Below, piece by piece: positions 43,007-51,401 of a stretch of DNA of 64,000 nucleotides (the stretch's first letter is position 1; each line of letters begins with the position of its first letter). Origin of the DNA: Micromonospora avicenniae (GTDB taxonomy: Bacteria > Actinomycetota > Actinomycetes > Mycobacteriales > Micromonosporaceae). The stretch spans positions 248,001 to 312,000 of the forward strand of contig NZ_FTNF01000005.1 of the NCBI RefSeq assembly GCF_900156065.1, given 5' to 3'. A program made the position numbers and the translations under genes. The notes below the pieces were generated by a model. It saw nothing but the letters and a program-made list of their open reading frames with translations, was not told where the DNA came from and did not search any database.

Positions 43007-43684
43007 TCACTTCGACCGGGTCAGCGGTGAGTCGTCGAGCGTCGCCAAGAGGGCGGCCGGATCGTCGTAGACCGCCACCGCGCCGGCCCCGGCCAGCTCG
43101 CCCCGGCTGGTCCCGCCGCAGGTCAAACCGACGCAGGGGATGTCCAGCTTGCCGGCGGCGGCGACGTCCCACACGGAGTCGCCGACGAACACCACCCGCT
43201 CGGCGGGCAGGCCGGACTGGTCCAGCGCGGCGACCAGGATGTCCGGGGCCGGTTTGCTCTGCTTCGCGTCCGCGGACGAGGTGACCGCCGCGACCACGTC
43301 GTCCGCGTCCAGCGCGCGGCGCAATGCGGCGACCTCGTGCTCGGCGGCCGACGTGGCGAGTACCACCCGCAGCCCTCGTTCGGCGCACGCCCGCAGCAGG
43401 TCCGCGGCCTTCGGCAGCGGCGTGAGCCGCTCCCAGTACTCGGCGTAGAGGGTGTCGTGCGCGTCGCGCAGCCGCCCGTCGGCGTCGCGGTCGCGTTCGG
43501 GCCCGAGCAGGTGGTCGAGCAGCTTGTCCGAACCCATCCCGATCGCGCGGTGCACGGTGGCCATCGGCACCGGCTGGTCGTTCTGGCGCAGCGCCTCCCA
43601 CCAGCTCACGGTGTGCAGGTACGTGGTGTCGACCAGGGTGCCGTCGACGTCGAAGAGGACGCCGGCGGGGTTGTCGGTAGGCAT
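43007..43684 (-). CDS. HAD-family hydrolase (beta-phosphoglucomutase-like)
   Basis: A 225-residue HAD phosphatase. Motif I VLFDVDGTLVDT, helical cap, motif II VVLATSAAEHE, Lys of motif III in KQSKPAPDI, motif IV VVFVGDSVWDVAAAGK. Resembles phosphoglycolate phosphatase or beta-phosphoglucomutase; substrate unknown. ATG 43684 has AGGAGG six bases before it and is preferred over 43705. Confidence 0.9.
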   Translation of the reverse strand: MPTDNPAGVLFDVDGTLVDTTYLHTVSWWEALRQNDQPVPMATVHRAIGMGSDKLLDHLLGPERDRDADGRLRDAHDTLYAEYWERLTPLPKAADLLRACAERGLRVVLATSAAEHEVAALRRALDADDVVAAVTSSADAKQSKPAPDILVAALDQSGLPAERVVFVGDSVWDVAAAGKLDIPCVGLTCGGTSRGELAGAGAVAVYDDPAALLATLDDSPLTRSK

Positions 43685-43735
43685 GGCCGTCCTCCTACCC
43701 GCCACAGGCGGGACTGACGCGCGGGCGCGTGCGGT

Positions 43736-45862
43736 TCACTCGGCGGGAAGCAGGAGCTCGAACCAGACGGTCGAGCCGCGCACCGTCGGGTCGGTGCCCC
43801 AGGCGTCGCTCAGCTCCTCGATCAGCCCGAGCCCCCGTCCCCGACTGCTCAACGTGTCGGTCTGCGCCCGGGTGACCGCGCCGCGGGTACCCGAGTCGGC
43901 GACCGAGACCAGCAGCCGCTCGGCGCTGAGGTCGATCTCCACCCGGGCGGCGGTGCCGGCGTGCAGCAGCGCGTTGGTGGTCAGCTCGCTGGTGCAGAGC
44001 ACCGCCGCGCCGATCACCGACTCCGACACCCGCCACTCGCCCAGCTGCGCGGTGAGCCAGCGCCGGACCCGGCCCGGGGCGGTCGGCTCCGCGGGCACCT
44101 CGATGCTCGCCGACCGGCTGGGCTTCAACGCGTGCTCCACCGCGAGGACGGCGACGTCGTCCTCGGTGGTCCCGGGGACCGCCGCGCTGGCGACCGCGCA
44201 GAGCGCCCGCGGGTCGCCGCTGCCGGCCCCGGCCACCGCCTCGGCGAGCGCACCCAGACCGGCGCTCAGACTCTGCCGCCGCCGCTCCACCACACCGTCG
44301 CTGAACAGCAGCAGCGTGTCGCCGGGAGCGAACCGGACGGTTGCCACGGCCGGCCGGGCGCCGAGTCCGAGCGGCGCGCCGGCGGGCAGGTCGACGTACT
44401 CGGCGTACGGCTGGTCGTCCGGGGCGCACCGCCGGATCAGCGGGGCCGGGTGCCCGGCGGTCGCCAGGGCCAACTCCTGCCGGTCGGCGTCGATCACCCC
44501 GAAGACCACTGTGACGAAGAGTTCGGGCGTGCCCGCCTCGGCGGCCAGGCTGGCTACGAGCCGGTCCAGGCCGGCGAGGACGGCGTCCGGACGCGGATCG
44601 CTCAGCGCCAACGCGCGCAGCGCCGCGCGTACCTGCCCCATCCGGGCGGCGGCCCGCACGTCGTGTCCGGCCACGTCGCCGAGAACCACCCCGAGCCGGC
44701 CGGTGGGCAGCAGGAAGGCGTCGTAGAAGTCCCCACCGGCGGCGTTGCCGTCCACCCCGGGGTCGTAGCGGGCAGCGATGCGCAGCCGGGGGAGGTCCGG
44801 CAGGTGCTCCGGCAGCATGCTGCGTTGCAGCAGCTGGGCGGTGCCGTGTTGGGTCTCGAACCGCCGGGCCCGCTCGGCGGCCTGCCCGATGAGCTCCGCC
44901 GACGCGGCCAGCAGCGCGCGTTCCGCGGCGGACCAGACCCGCGCGGCCTGGTGGCCCACGGAGAGCCCACCGCGTACGACAGACGCGCGCAGCGGCATCG
45001 CGGCGAGTGAGACGATCTTCTGGTCGTGACGGTCGGCGGCGGACTCCCGCAGCGGCTGGCCCGTGCCGATGATGAGCGGGGTGCCCGACCGGGCCGCCTG
45101 CACCAGCGGATCCGGCCAGTCGGCGGCGGTGCGCCGCCACAGCGGCGGGAGCCGCTCGTCGGCCTCGTCGATCAGCTCGCCCCGGATCCGGCGGACCATC
45201 CGCCAGCCACCGCCCCCCTCGTCCACGGCGAAGGCGACGCGATCGGCGTCGAACGTCGTGAGCGCGTAGCGCAGGCTGACCCGGGCGACGTCGTCCAGGG
45301 TGAGGGTGCCGGCCAGCGCCGCGGCGACCTCGCCGAGGCTCTGCAACTGACGGGTGACGTGAGTGGTCTCGGCCGCCACGGCGAGCACCCCGACGATGCT
45401 TCCGCTGCCGTCCCGCACCGGGGAGTAGCCGCAGGTGAAGACCGCCTGCTCGACCACGCCGCCGGTGCGGACCAGCGGGAGGGTGCTCTCCTTCTCCAGG
45501 AACGTCCCGCCGTCGCGGTAGATGCGCTCCAGGACGTTCCCGACCCCCGGCAGATGCCACAGCTCGTGGAACACCTCGACGGCGGGACGTCCCACAGCCG
45601 TCGGGTGGTTCTCACCGATCAGCGCGGCGTAGCCGTCGTTGTAGATCAGGAGGAGGTCCTCGCCGCAGGCGAGGGCCATCGGCACCGGCGAGGCGAGGAT
45701 GAGGTCGACGACCGCCCGTACCGCCGGGTCCCAGGAGTGGCGCGGGCCGAGTGACGTACCGGCCCAGTCGTGGCCCAAGACGGCGGCCGCCGCCTCGGTC
45801 CGGGTGGATGACCCGGAGAGCGGCGCCGGCGGCGTGGGAATGCGCCCGACCGTTCCTGGCAT
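43736..45862 (-). CDS. PAS-GAF-SpoIIE phosphatase with C-terminal HATPase domain
   Basis: A 708-residue cytoplasmic regulator. A PAS-like sensor (about residues 50-165), a GAF-like domain (about 175-345), a PP2C/SpoIIE phosphatase (about 360-580: AAGGDFYDAFLLPTGRLGVVLGDVAGHD, TLLLFSDGVVE, EDDVAVLAVE) and an RsbW/SpoIIAB-type ATPase (about 590-705: ELTTNALLHAG, VADSGTRGA, GRGLGLIEELSDAWG). The phosphatase and kinase-like ends are the two opposed activities of the SigB/SigF partner-switch, here in one chain. Leaderless start with TAGGCT six bases ahead. Confidence 0.92.
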   Translation of the reverse strand: MPGTVGRIPTPPAPLSGSSTRTEAAAAVLGHDWAGTSLGPRHSWDPAVRAVVDLILASPVPMALACGEDLLLIYNDGYAALIGENHPTAVGRPAVEVFHELWHLPGVGNVLERIYRDGGTFLEKESTLPLVRTGGVVEQAVFTCGYSPVRDGSGSIVGVLAVAAETTHVTRQLQSLGEVAAALAGTLTLDDVARVSLRYALTTFDADRVAFAVDEGGGGWRMVRRIRGELIDEADERLPPLWRRTAADWPDPLVQAARSGTPLIIGTGQPLRESAADRHDQKIVSLAAMPLRASVVRGGLSVGHQAARVWSAAERALLAASAELIGQAAERARRFETQHGTAQLLQRSMLPEHLPDLPRLRIAARYDPGVDGNAAGGDFYDAFLLPTGRLGVVLGDVAGHDVRAAARMGQVRAALRALALSDPRPDAVLAGLDRLVASLAAEAGTPELFVTVVFGVIDADRQELALATAGHPAPLIRRCAPDDQPYAEYVDLPAGAPLGLGARPAVATVRFAPGDTLLLFSDGVVERRRQSLSAGLGALAEAVAGAGSGDPRALCAVASAAVPGTTEDDVAVLAVEHALKPSRSASIEVPAEPTAPGRVRRWLTAQLGEWRVSESVIGAAVLCTSELTTNALLHAGTAARVEIDLSAERLLVSVADSGTRGAVTRAQTDTLSSRGRGLGLIEELSDAWGTDPTVRGSTVWFELLLPAE

Positions 45863-45868
45863 GCCCGC

Positions 45869-45874
45869 AGCCTA
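45869..45874 (-). promoter_or_regulatory. Leaderless-type -10 element
   Basis: TAGGCT, six bases, then the ATG at 45862; no Shine-Dalgarno. Confidence 0.45.
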
Positions 45875-46067
45875 GCCCGAGGAGCGGCCCGCTGTTTCCG
45901 ATCATGTTCGGTGCGTCGCGGCCCGTGCCGCCGGCGGTCCTCGCGCCGGCGTTGGCCCCGGCCGGCCGCGGCGCGCCGTGCAACGACCGTTCGCGCTGCT
46001 CAGTGCCGATCGGCGGCCGGCGCGTGCCGGGACCAGCAGTCGCGCCGGGGAGGGCGTCGGGGTCGGC

Positions 46068-46415
46068 TCAGACCCCGTCGAGGGCGCGGGCCAGCGCGTG
46101 GACCGCGAGCAGCCGGATCGGCAGCCAGTCCGGATCGGACCAGTCGACCGGGGGGCCCGTCGGCCGCCAGCCCTGCTCCGACGCGCCCGCGAGCACGCCC
46201 TCCGCGTACCCGGCCAGCGAGGCCAGGGTCAGGGGACGGAGGCCGGCGTCGAGACTGTCGCGTACGGCGGCGGCGTGCTGATCGAGCAGAGCCTGCAGGC
46301 CGGGGTGCTCGGCCCCGGCGGCGAGCCCGTCGCCGACCGAGACGGCGAGAGCGGCGAGGGTGGACCGTGCCGAGTCGACCTCACTGGCAGCTACCCGGTT
46401 GAACGGCACACGCAT
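46068..46415 (-). CDS. Hypothetical protein
   Basis: A 115-residue helical protein with a DSARSTLAALAVSVGDGLAA helix, LQALLDQHAAAVRDSLDAGL, LASLAGYAEGVLAGA and WLPIRLLAVHALARALDGV. No signal or membrane helix. It loosely resembles the DUF6401 proteins of actinobacteria, which I cannot confirm. ATG 46415 chosen; the open frame runs further upstream but is antisense to the next gene. Confidence 0.5.
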   Translation of the reverse strand: MRVPFNRVAASEVDSARSTLAALAVSVGDGLAAGAEHPGLQALLDQHAAAVRDSLDAGLRPLTLASLAGYAEGVLAGASEQGWRPTGPPVDWSDPDWLPIRLLAVHALARALDGV

Positions 46416-46559
46416 GGGGAACGACGCTAACCGAACCCGCTTCCCGGCCGGCCTCCACCTCCCGCGCGGTGTGTGGTCAGCCACCGGTCGGCGCCCGAGC
46501 ACCCCGCCGGTGAGCGAGCGGAACCGCCCCGACGGGCACGGCAGGAGTACGGAGGCGCG

Positions 46560-47006
46560 ATGGCGCAGCAGGACGGGCCCGACGAGCGGCACCGACGGCC
46601 GCCGGACGTCAGCGACGACACCGTGGCGGCACTGGGCAAGCTGAGTGAGGCGCTGGAGTGCGTGGAACGGGCCCGCGGTCACCTCTACTCGCTGCACCAG
46701 TTGATCGGGCACGCCGACCTGATGCTCGACGACGCGGTGGAGATGTTCCGCGACGCCGGGCACCCGGAGATCGCCGAACGGATCCACACCCGGCTGCTCG
46801 GGCGCAACGTCATAGCCGGGCGCTGGACGTTCCAGATCGTCGAGGACTTCGACGACGGCTACTACGCGCTCTTCCGCGAGCTGGACCGGTACGCCCGCGA
46901 CCAGCTGGTCGGCGGACGGCGCCACCTCTACGAGGCGGAGATGAAGGAGCGGCGGCGAACCCGTGGCCTACCCGGCCACGAGGCGCGCCCGAGCGACGGC
47001 GACTAG
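46560..47006 (+). CDS. Hypothetical protein
   Basis: A 148-residue soluble, charged, mostly helical protein: ALGKLSEALECVERARGHLYSLHQLIGHAD, then LDDAVEMFRDAGHPEIAERI, WTFQIVEDFDDGYYALFREL and a basic C-terminus. No family recognised. GGAGG four bases before the ATG at 46560. It overlaps the convergent small membrane gene by four bases. Confidence 0.7.
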   Translation: MAQQDGPDERHRRPPDVSDDTVAALGKLSEALECVERARGHLYSLHQLIGHADLMLDDAVEMFRDAGHPEIAERIHTRLLGRNVIAGRWTFQIVEDFDDGYYALFRELDRYARDQLVGGRRHLYEAEMKERRRTRGLPGHEARPSDGD

Positions 47007-47212
47007 TCGCCCGTGCGGGCGTCGGCCGGGCGCCGGCGGGCGTCGTCGGCGATCAGCACCGTGGCCACCATCAGCGCGACGCAGAGGCTGAACAGCCACG
47101 AATCGTCGGAGACGAGCCAAGCGGAGACGGGTGCCTGGAGCGCGGCCAGGAGGAAGCCGAGCCAGGCCAGGCGGCGTTGACGCGTGGTGAGGATGCCGGA
47201 GCCTTGTCGCAT
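47003..47212 (-). CDS. Small two-TM membrane protein
   Basis: A 69-residue protein. After a short basic start (MRQGSGILTTRQRR) come two hydrophobic helices (LAWLGFLLAALQAPVSAWLV and LFSLCVALMVATVLIA) and a charged tail DDARRRPADARTGD. ATG 47212 chosen because the first helix follows at a normal distance. Function unknown. Confidence 0.6.
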   Translation of the reverse strand: MRQGSGILTTRQRRLAWLGFLLAALQAPVSAWLVSDDSWLFSLCVALMVATVLIADDARRRPADARTGD

Positions 47213-47366
47213 CCCGAAAGTCTTACGCGGTAAGTCGGGATCGCCGTCCCCCGTTCGGCCGATTCTGTATGAGCTGTCCGTTTTTCGGACCGTCCGGGCG
47301 TCCCGTCCTGTCGTACGGGGGACCCGGGCCGAACCGCCGGCCGTCCCTGGCGGAGGATGAGCCTCC

Positions 47367-48641
47367 GTGTCCACCCCCAACGCGCGCCCCCGAGCCGCCC
47401 TGCTCCTGCTGGCGTACCTCGCCTTCGTCAGCCTCGGCCTACCGGACGGCCTGATCGGCGTCGGGTGGCCGTCGATCTCGAACGACTTCGGCGTGCCCAC
47501 CGAAGCGGTCGGCCTGGTGCTCACCGCCAGCACGGCCGGCTACCTGATCTCGAGCGTGCTTGCCGGTTTCACCCTGGCCCGGATCGGCGTGGGCTGGTTG
47601 CTGGCGGGCAGCACGACGCTGGCGGCCCTGGCGTTGACGGGCTACACGGTGAGCCCCGTCCTGGCCGTGGTGATCGGCTCCGCGGTGGTGCTCGGGCTCG
47701 GCTCCGGCGCGATCGACTCGGGGCTCAACGCGTACGCCGCCGGAGCGTTCGGGCCCCGGCACATGAACTGGATGCACGCGTTCTTCGGGCTCGGCGTGGC
47801 CATCGGTCCGCTGATCATGACGGGTGCGCTCGGCGCCGGGCTCAGCTGGCGCTGGGGGTACGGGATCGTGGCCGCCGCGCAGCTCGCCCTGGCCACCGCG
47901 TTCGCGTTGAGCGTCCGGGCCTGGCGGCAGCGGACCCCCGCCCCCGTACCGGACCCGCCGGCCGAGCCGGTCGCGGCGGTGGGCGACGCGGTGTCCGGGC
48001 CGGTCGGATCGGTCGGGGTGGTGGCGGAGGCGCCCGCGCCGACCGCCGTCCGGTCCGTCCCGGTACGGGAGACCCTGCGCCTGCCCGCGGTCTGGCTCGG
48101 CGCACTCGCCTTCGCCGTGTACGTGGCGATCGAAGTCGCCGCCGGCCTCTGGGCGTTCCTGCTGCTCACCGAGGGGCGGGGACTGACCGGCGCGGCCGCC
48201 GGGCTCTGCGTGTCGGCCTACTGGGGGAGCCTCTTCGTGGGCCGGGTGGTGCAGGGCGTGGTGGCCGAGCGGCTCGGCGCAGGCCGGGTGCTGCGCGCCA
48301 GCCTGCTCGGCATGGCCGGCGGTGCCGCGCTGATCGCCGTGCCCGCGCCCGCCTGGCTGGCGGTCGCCGGGCTGGTGGTGGTCGGCTTCTCCGCCGCTCC
48401 GGTCTTCCCGCTGCTCACCCTCACCACCGCCGAGCGGGTCGGCGCGGCCCACGCGGACCGCACCATCGGGTTGCAGATCGGCACCTCCGCGCTGGGCGCC
48501 TCCCTGGTCCCGGCCGGGATCGGTGTGCTCATGTCGCACACCTCGGTCCAGGCGCTCGGGTCGGCGCTGCTCGCGCTCGCCGTGGCGCTGATCGTCCTGC
48601 ACGCGGCCGCGTCCCGCCGGCCCGCCCGCGCCACCGGCTGA
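47367..48641 (+). CDS. MFS transporter
   Basis: A 424-residue major facilitator with twelve predicted helices. The N-terminal half opens with LLLLAYLAFVSLGLPDGLIG and includes a motif-A-like loop; a Pro/Ala-rich central loop (about residues 190-230) divides the halves. The arrangement GLPDGLIGVGWPSI resembles sugar/FsrB-type MFS exporters. Substrate unknown. GTG start with GGAGGA about nine bases before. The stop lies inside the first unit of a 25-bp tandem repeat. Confidence 0.88.
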   Translation: MSTPNARPRAALLLLAYLAFVSLGLPDGLIGVGWPSISNDFGVPTEAVGLVLTASTAGYLISSVLAGFTLARIGVGWLLAGSTTLAALALTGYTVSPVLAVVIGSAVVLGLGSGAIDSGLNAYAAGAFGPRHMNWMHAFFGLGVAIGPLIMTGALGAGLSWRWGYGIVAAAQLALATAFALSVRAWRQRTPAPVPDPPAEPVAAVGDAVSGPVGSVGVVAEAPAPTAVRSVPVRETLRLPAVWLGALAFAVYVAIEVAAGLWAFLLLTEGRGLTGAAAGLCVSAYWGSLFVGRVVQGVVAERLGAGRVLRASLLGMAGGAALIAVPAPAWLAVAGLVVVGFSAAPVFPLLTLTTAERVGAAHADRTIGLQIGTSALGASLVPAGIGVLMSHTSVQALGSALLALAVALIVLHAAASRRPARATG

Positions 48642-48732
48642 GCCGACCGTCCGCGTCACCGGCTGAGCCGACCGTCCGCGCCACCGGCTGAGCCGACCGT
48701 CCGCGTCACCGGCTGAGGCCGACCGTCCGCGT
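48632..48732. repeat. 25-bp tandem repeat, four copies
   Basis: Unit CACCGGCTGAGCCGACCGTCCGCGY (25 bases) starts at 48632, 48657, 48682 and 48707. The last copy has an extra G. The first copy covers the last codons and stop of the MFS gene. Each unit contains a CGGCT-G-AGCCG mini-hairpin. Confidence 0.85.
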
Positions 48733-48864
48733 CGCCCGGGGCTGGGCCCACCGCCGACGGGCGACCGCCGAAGGGCGACCGCCGGGCGTCGGCCGGGCCA
48801 GGCCCTCCCGCCAGGCACCCCGGCCCCCGGGCCCCCGGCCAGCACCACCGCGGCCTTTGAAAGA

Positions 48865-49125
48865 TCAGAGAGTGTCCGGGCCGGTACGTCCGGTCGTCGA
48901 TGGGCGGTATGCGCGGTCCGGGTCGGTCGGTTCCCGACCGGCCCCGGCGGCCTGACCGTCCCGGTCCGCCGCCTCCGGCCCGTGACCGAACGCCGCCTCC
49001 TCACCTGCGTCGTTGCCGGTGACGTCGTCGCCCTGCCCATCGATCGTGGAACTCGCGACGGCCCGCTCCAGTTCCTCCAGGGGGGTCCGTTCCTCGTCCC
49101 GCCACACCTTGTTCTTGTTCGCCAT
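48865..49125 (-). CDS. Small hydrophilic protein of unknown function
   Basis: An 86-residue, highly charged, Gly/Asp/Glu-rich protein (MANKNKVWRDEERTPLEELE then AVASSTIDG...), probably disordered. ATG 49125 lies just after a SigB/F-type promoter (49135-49159) with an almost leaderless transcript. The promoter and the neighbouring stress-type genes argue that it is real and stress induced. Confidence 0.65.
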   Translation of the reverse strand: MANKNKVWRDEERTPLEELERAVASSTIDGQGDDVTGNDAGEEAAFGHGPEAADRDGQAAGAGREPTDPDRAYRPSTTGRTGPDTL

Positions 49126-49134
49126 GTCCTCGCG

Positions 49135-49159
49135 GTACCCGGGCGCGCTTATCGCAAAC
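49135..49159 (-). promoter_or_regulatory. SigB/SigF-type promoter candidate
   Basis: GTTT, 15 bases, GGGTAC, ending ten bases before the ATG at 49125. One of the best matches in the window. Confidence 0.6.
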
Positions 49160-49179
49160 GGCGCAGGCTGCGCGGACGG

Positions 49180-49210
49180 CGACGGCCGCCGGTGGGACCG
49201 GCGGCCGTCG
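49180..49210 (-). terminator. Terminator hairpin after the SRPBCC gene
   Basis: A perfect 14-pair stem (49180-49193 with 49197-49210) with loop GGG, 26 bases beyond the stop. Confidence 0.75.
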
Positions 49211-49235
49211 GGCGTTCGTCATCCGGGGGTGGGGG

Positions 49236-49697
49236 TCACGGCTGGGGGCGGTCCACCTTGCCGCGCCAGGCGCCGGTCTCCTGACCACGTCGCTCGATGT
49301 ACTGCTTGAACCGCTCCAGATCGCCCTTGGCGCGCCGATCGACGATCCCCATCTTGTCGCCGGCCTGCTCCACCACGCCGCGCGGCTCGAACTCGAGCTG
49401 GAGGGTCACCCGCGTGTTGTCCGCGTCGAGCCGGTGGAAGGTCACCACACCGGCCTGCTGCGCGCCGTTCGTGGAACGCCAGGCGACCCGCTCGTCGGGG
49501 AGTTGCTCGGTGATCTCGGCGTCGAACTCGCGCTTCACCCCGGCGATCTCGACGGTCCAGTGGGTCATCGTGTCCGACAGTTGCCGAACCTCCTCCACTC
49601 CCTCCATGAAGTGCGGGAACTCCTCGAACTGGGTCCACTGGTCGTACGCGGTCCGCACCGGAACGGAAACGTCCACATGCTCGGTAACGCCACTCAT
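49236..49697 (-). CDS. SRPBCC (polyketide cyclase/dehydrase-like) protein
   Basis: A 153-residue START-like fold protein: VDVSVPVRTAYDQWTQFEEFPHFM, VRQLSDTMTHWTVEIAGVKREFDAEI, VAWRSTNGAQQAGVVTFHRL and a C-terminal helix RRAKGDLERFKQYIERRGQE. It resembles the cyclase/dehydrase group found in actinobacterial stress clusters; a hydrophobic-ligand role is plausible but unproven. ATG 49697 has GAGGAGG eight bases before it. Probably co-transcribed with the DUF2795 gene 55 bases upstream. Confidence 0.82.
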   Translation of the reverse strand: MSGVTEHVDVSVPVRTAYDQWTQFEEFPHFMEGVEEVRQLSDTMTHWTVEIAGVKREFDAEITEQLPDERVAWRSTNGAQQAGVVTFHRLDADNTRVTLQLEFEPRGVVEQAGDKMGIVDRRAKGDLERFKQYIERRGQETGAWRGKVDRPQP

Positions 49698-49752
49698 CAG
49701 GCATTCCTCCTCAAGGTCGCGGGAGCCGGTCGGGGATCGTGTCCCGCACCGG

Positions 49753-50169
49753 TCACCAGCGCGTCGTCTCGTTCTTGTTGCCGAGCGCGGCCCAGACCTC
49801 GGAGATCGTCTGGTACCGGGTGCCGTCGGGCAGCGTCTGCAACGCGGCGACGATGTCGTCCGGGGCGCCGTTGTCGCGGGCGTTCGCGACAAGCGTCTCC
49901 CGGTCGCCGGGCAGCGCGCTCATCGTGATGAACCGTCCGAGCCGGCTACGCCGCTCGACGTCCTGCGAACTCATCCCCTTCGGGGCGCCGGTCCGCAGCT
50001 CGCCGGCGGGCGCCGTCGTCGCCTCCGGCTGGTCCTCGCCCGCGGGCTCCGGCACCCGGGACTCGTCGACCCGGGAGCCGCCGGTCCCCGGCCCCTGTAC
50101 GAGGCCGCTGACCTCCTGGCTCATCTGTTCGTCGATCCTCGGTCCGTGCTTGCTGTTGCCACGCTCCAT
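49753..50169 (-). CDS. DUF2795 protein
   Basis: A 138-residue protein. The N-terminal half is low-complexity (Gly, Pro, Ser, Glu). The C-terminus holds the DUF2795 domain: TLVANARDNGAPDDIVAALQTLPDGTRYQTISEVWAALG. ATG 50169 lies right after a SigB/F-type promoter, giving a very short leader; the next in-frame ATG (50124) is a possible alternative. Function of DUF2795 is not established. Confidence 0.78.
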   Translation of the reverse strand: MERGNSKHGPRIDEQMSQEVSGLVQGPGTGGSRVDESRVPEPAGEDQPEATTAPAGELRTGAPKGMSSQDVERRSRLGRFITMSALPGDRETLVANARDNGAPDDIVAALQTLPDGTRYQTISEVWAALGNKNETTRW

Positions 50170-50179
50170 GCCTTCTGCG

Positions 50180-50204
50180 CTACCCGACGGCACCGGCGTC
50201 AAAC
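50180..50204 (-). promoter_or_regulatory. SigB/SigF-type promoter candidate
   Basis: GTTT, 15 bases, GGGTAG, ending eleven bases before the ATG at 50169. It would drive the DUF2795 and SRPBCC genes. Confidence 0.6.
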
Positions 50205-50214
50205 CGGCAAGCGG

Positions 50215-51195
50215 TCACGAACCGACCGGTGCCTTGGGCGGCAGCACCGGTTCCTCGGGCGCCTCCTCGCCGGCCTGCATCCGCCGGCCACGCTGCAACT
50301 CGGCGTTGATCTGCACACCGAGCATCAGCGCCGAGTTCGACAGGTAGAGCCAGACCAGGAAGGCGATGACCGCGCCGAGACTGCCGTACGTGGCGTCGTA
50401 CGAGCCGAAGTTCGCCACGTACAGGCCGAAGCCGAAGGAGGCCACGGCCCAGGCCGCCAGAGCCACCGCACCGCCGGGGGTGAGCCAGCGGAACCGGGGC
50501 TGCCGCACGTTCGGGGCGATCCAGAACAGCAGCGACAGCAGCGCCATCGCGATGAGGGCGAGCACGGGCCACCGGCCCACGCTCCACACCGTCCGGGCCA
50601 GTCCGCCCGCGCCGATCAGGTCACCGACGCCGTCGGCGACCGGGCCGCTGACGATGAGCCCCGTGGCCACCACCGCGAGCAGCACCAGCGAGATCCCCGC
50701 CAGCCCGATCTGCAACGGGCGCAGCTTCCAGAACGGCCGTCCCTCCGGCACCCCGTAGATCGCGTTCGAGGCACGGGTGAAGGCACCGATGAACCCGGAC
50801 GCGGACCACAGCGCGCCGAGCAGACCGAAGCTCAGCAGCACCTTCGCCGAACTCTCCTGCTCGACCACCTTCCGGACCACACCGACGAAGCCCTCGTTCG
50901 CCACCACCGAACCGGCGCCCACCTGGCGGGCCAGCTCAAGCACGGTGTCCACGGTCCGTTCCCCGTCGGACACCAGGCCGACGAGCGCGACCACCACGAT
51001 GGCGGACGGGAACAGCGCCAGCACGCCGTAGTAGGTGAGGGCGGCGGCCCAGTCGGAGCTGTTGTCCCGTACGAAGTTCCGCACGCTGCGGACCAGCACG
51101 CCGTACCAGGTCCGCCAGCTCAGCTGCCGTATGCGTCCGGGTAGGCGCGGGCCGGATCCCGCCGCGGTCGGGGCGCCGTGGTGCGTCGTCGTCAT
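50215..51195 (-). CDS. YihY/BrkB family membrane protein
   Basis: A 326-residue inner-membrane protein with six or more helices. YihY-type blocks: AAALTYYGVLALFPSAIVVVALVG (gene-family start), LWSASGFIGAFTRASNAIYGVPEGRPFWKLR and LGAVIAFLVWLYLSNSALMLGVQINAEL. The exact role of the family (once taken for RNase BN) is unknown. It has its own SigB/F-type promoter at 51278-51303 and is divergent from the chaB gene. Confidence 0.9.
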   Translation of the reverse strand: MTTTHHGAPTAAGSGPRLPGRIRQLSWRTWYGVLVRSVRNFVRDNSSDWAAALTYYGVLALFPSAIVVVALVGLVSDGERTVDTVLELARQVGAGSVVANEGFVGVVRKVVEQESSAKVLLSFGLLGALWSASGFIGAFTRASNAIYGVPEGRPFWKLRPLQIGLAGISLVLLAVVATGLIVSGPVADGVGDLIGAGGLARTVWSVGRWPVLALIAMALLSLLFWIAPNVRQPRFRWLTPGGAVALAAWAVASFGFGLYVANFGSYDATYGSLGAVIAFLVWLYLSNSALMLGVQINAELQRGRRMQAGEEAPEEPVLPPKAPVGS

Positions 51196-51277
51196 GTCCC
51201 ACTCCCTGCCCGAGGCGTCAGGGACGGCCCCTTGTCGATGGATCCGGTACGGAGAGGGGCGTTCCGCACGCGCTCCG

Positions 51278-51303
51278 GTACCCCGGTGCGAATGTCGGCA
51301 AAC
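51278..51303 (-). promoter_or_regulatory. SigB/SigF-type promoter candidate for yihY
   Basis: GTTT, 16 bases, GGGTAC, about 80 bases before the yihY start. Confidence 0.6.
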
Positions 51304-51329
51304 GGCATCGCTCCCGGTGGTGGGCGGCG

Positions 51330-51354
51330 GTTTGCGCGACCGGCTCGGGGGGAA
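51330..51354 (+). promoter_or_regulatory. SigB/SigF-type promoter candidate for chaB
   Basis: GTTT, 15 bases, GGGGAA, about 47 bases before the chaB-like start. It is divergent from the yihY promoter, 27 bases away. Confidence 0.4.
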
Positions 51355-51401
51355 CGGTCAAATGCAGAACAAGTCGACCCATCGACGCGGAGGAGGACGA
51401 G

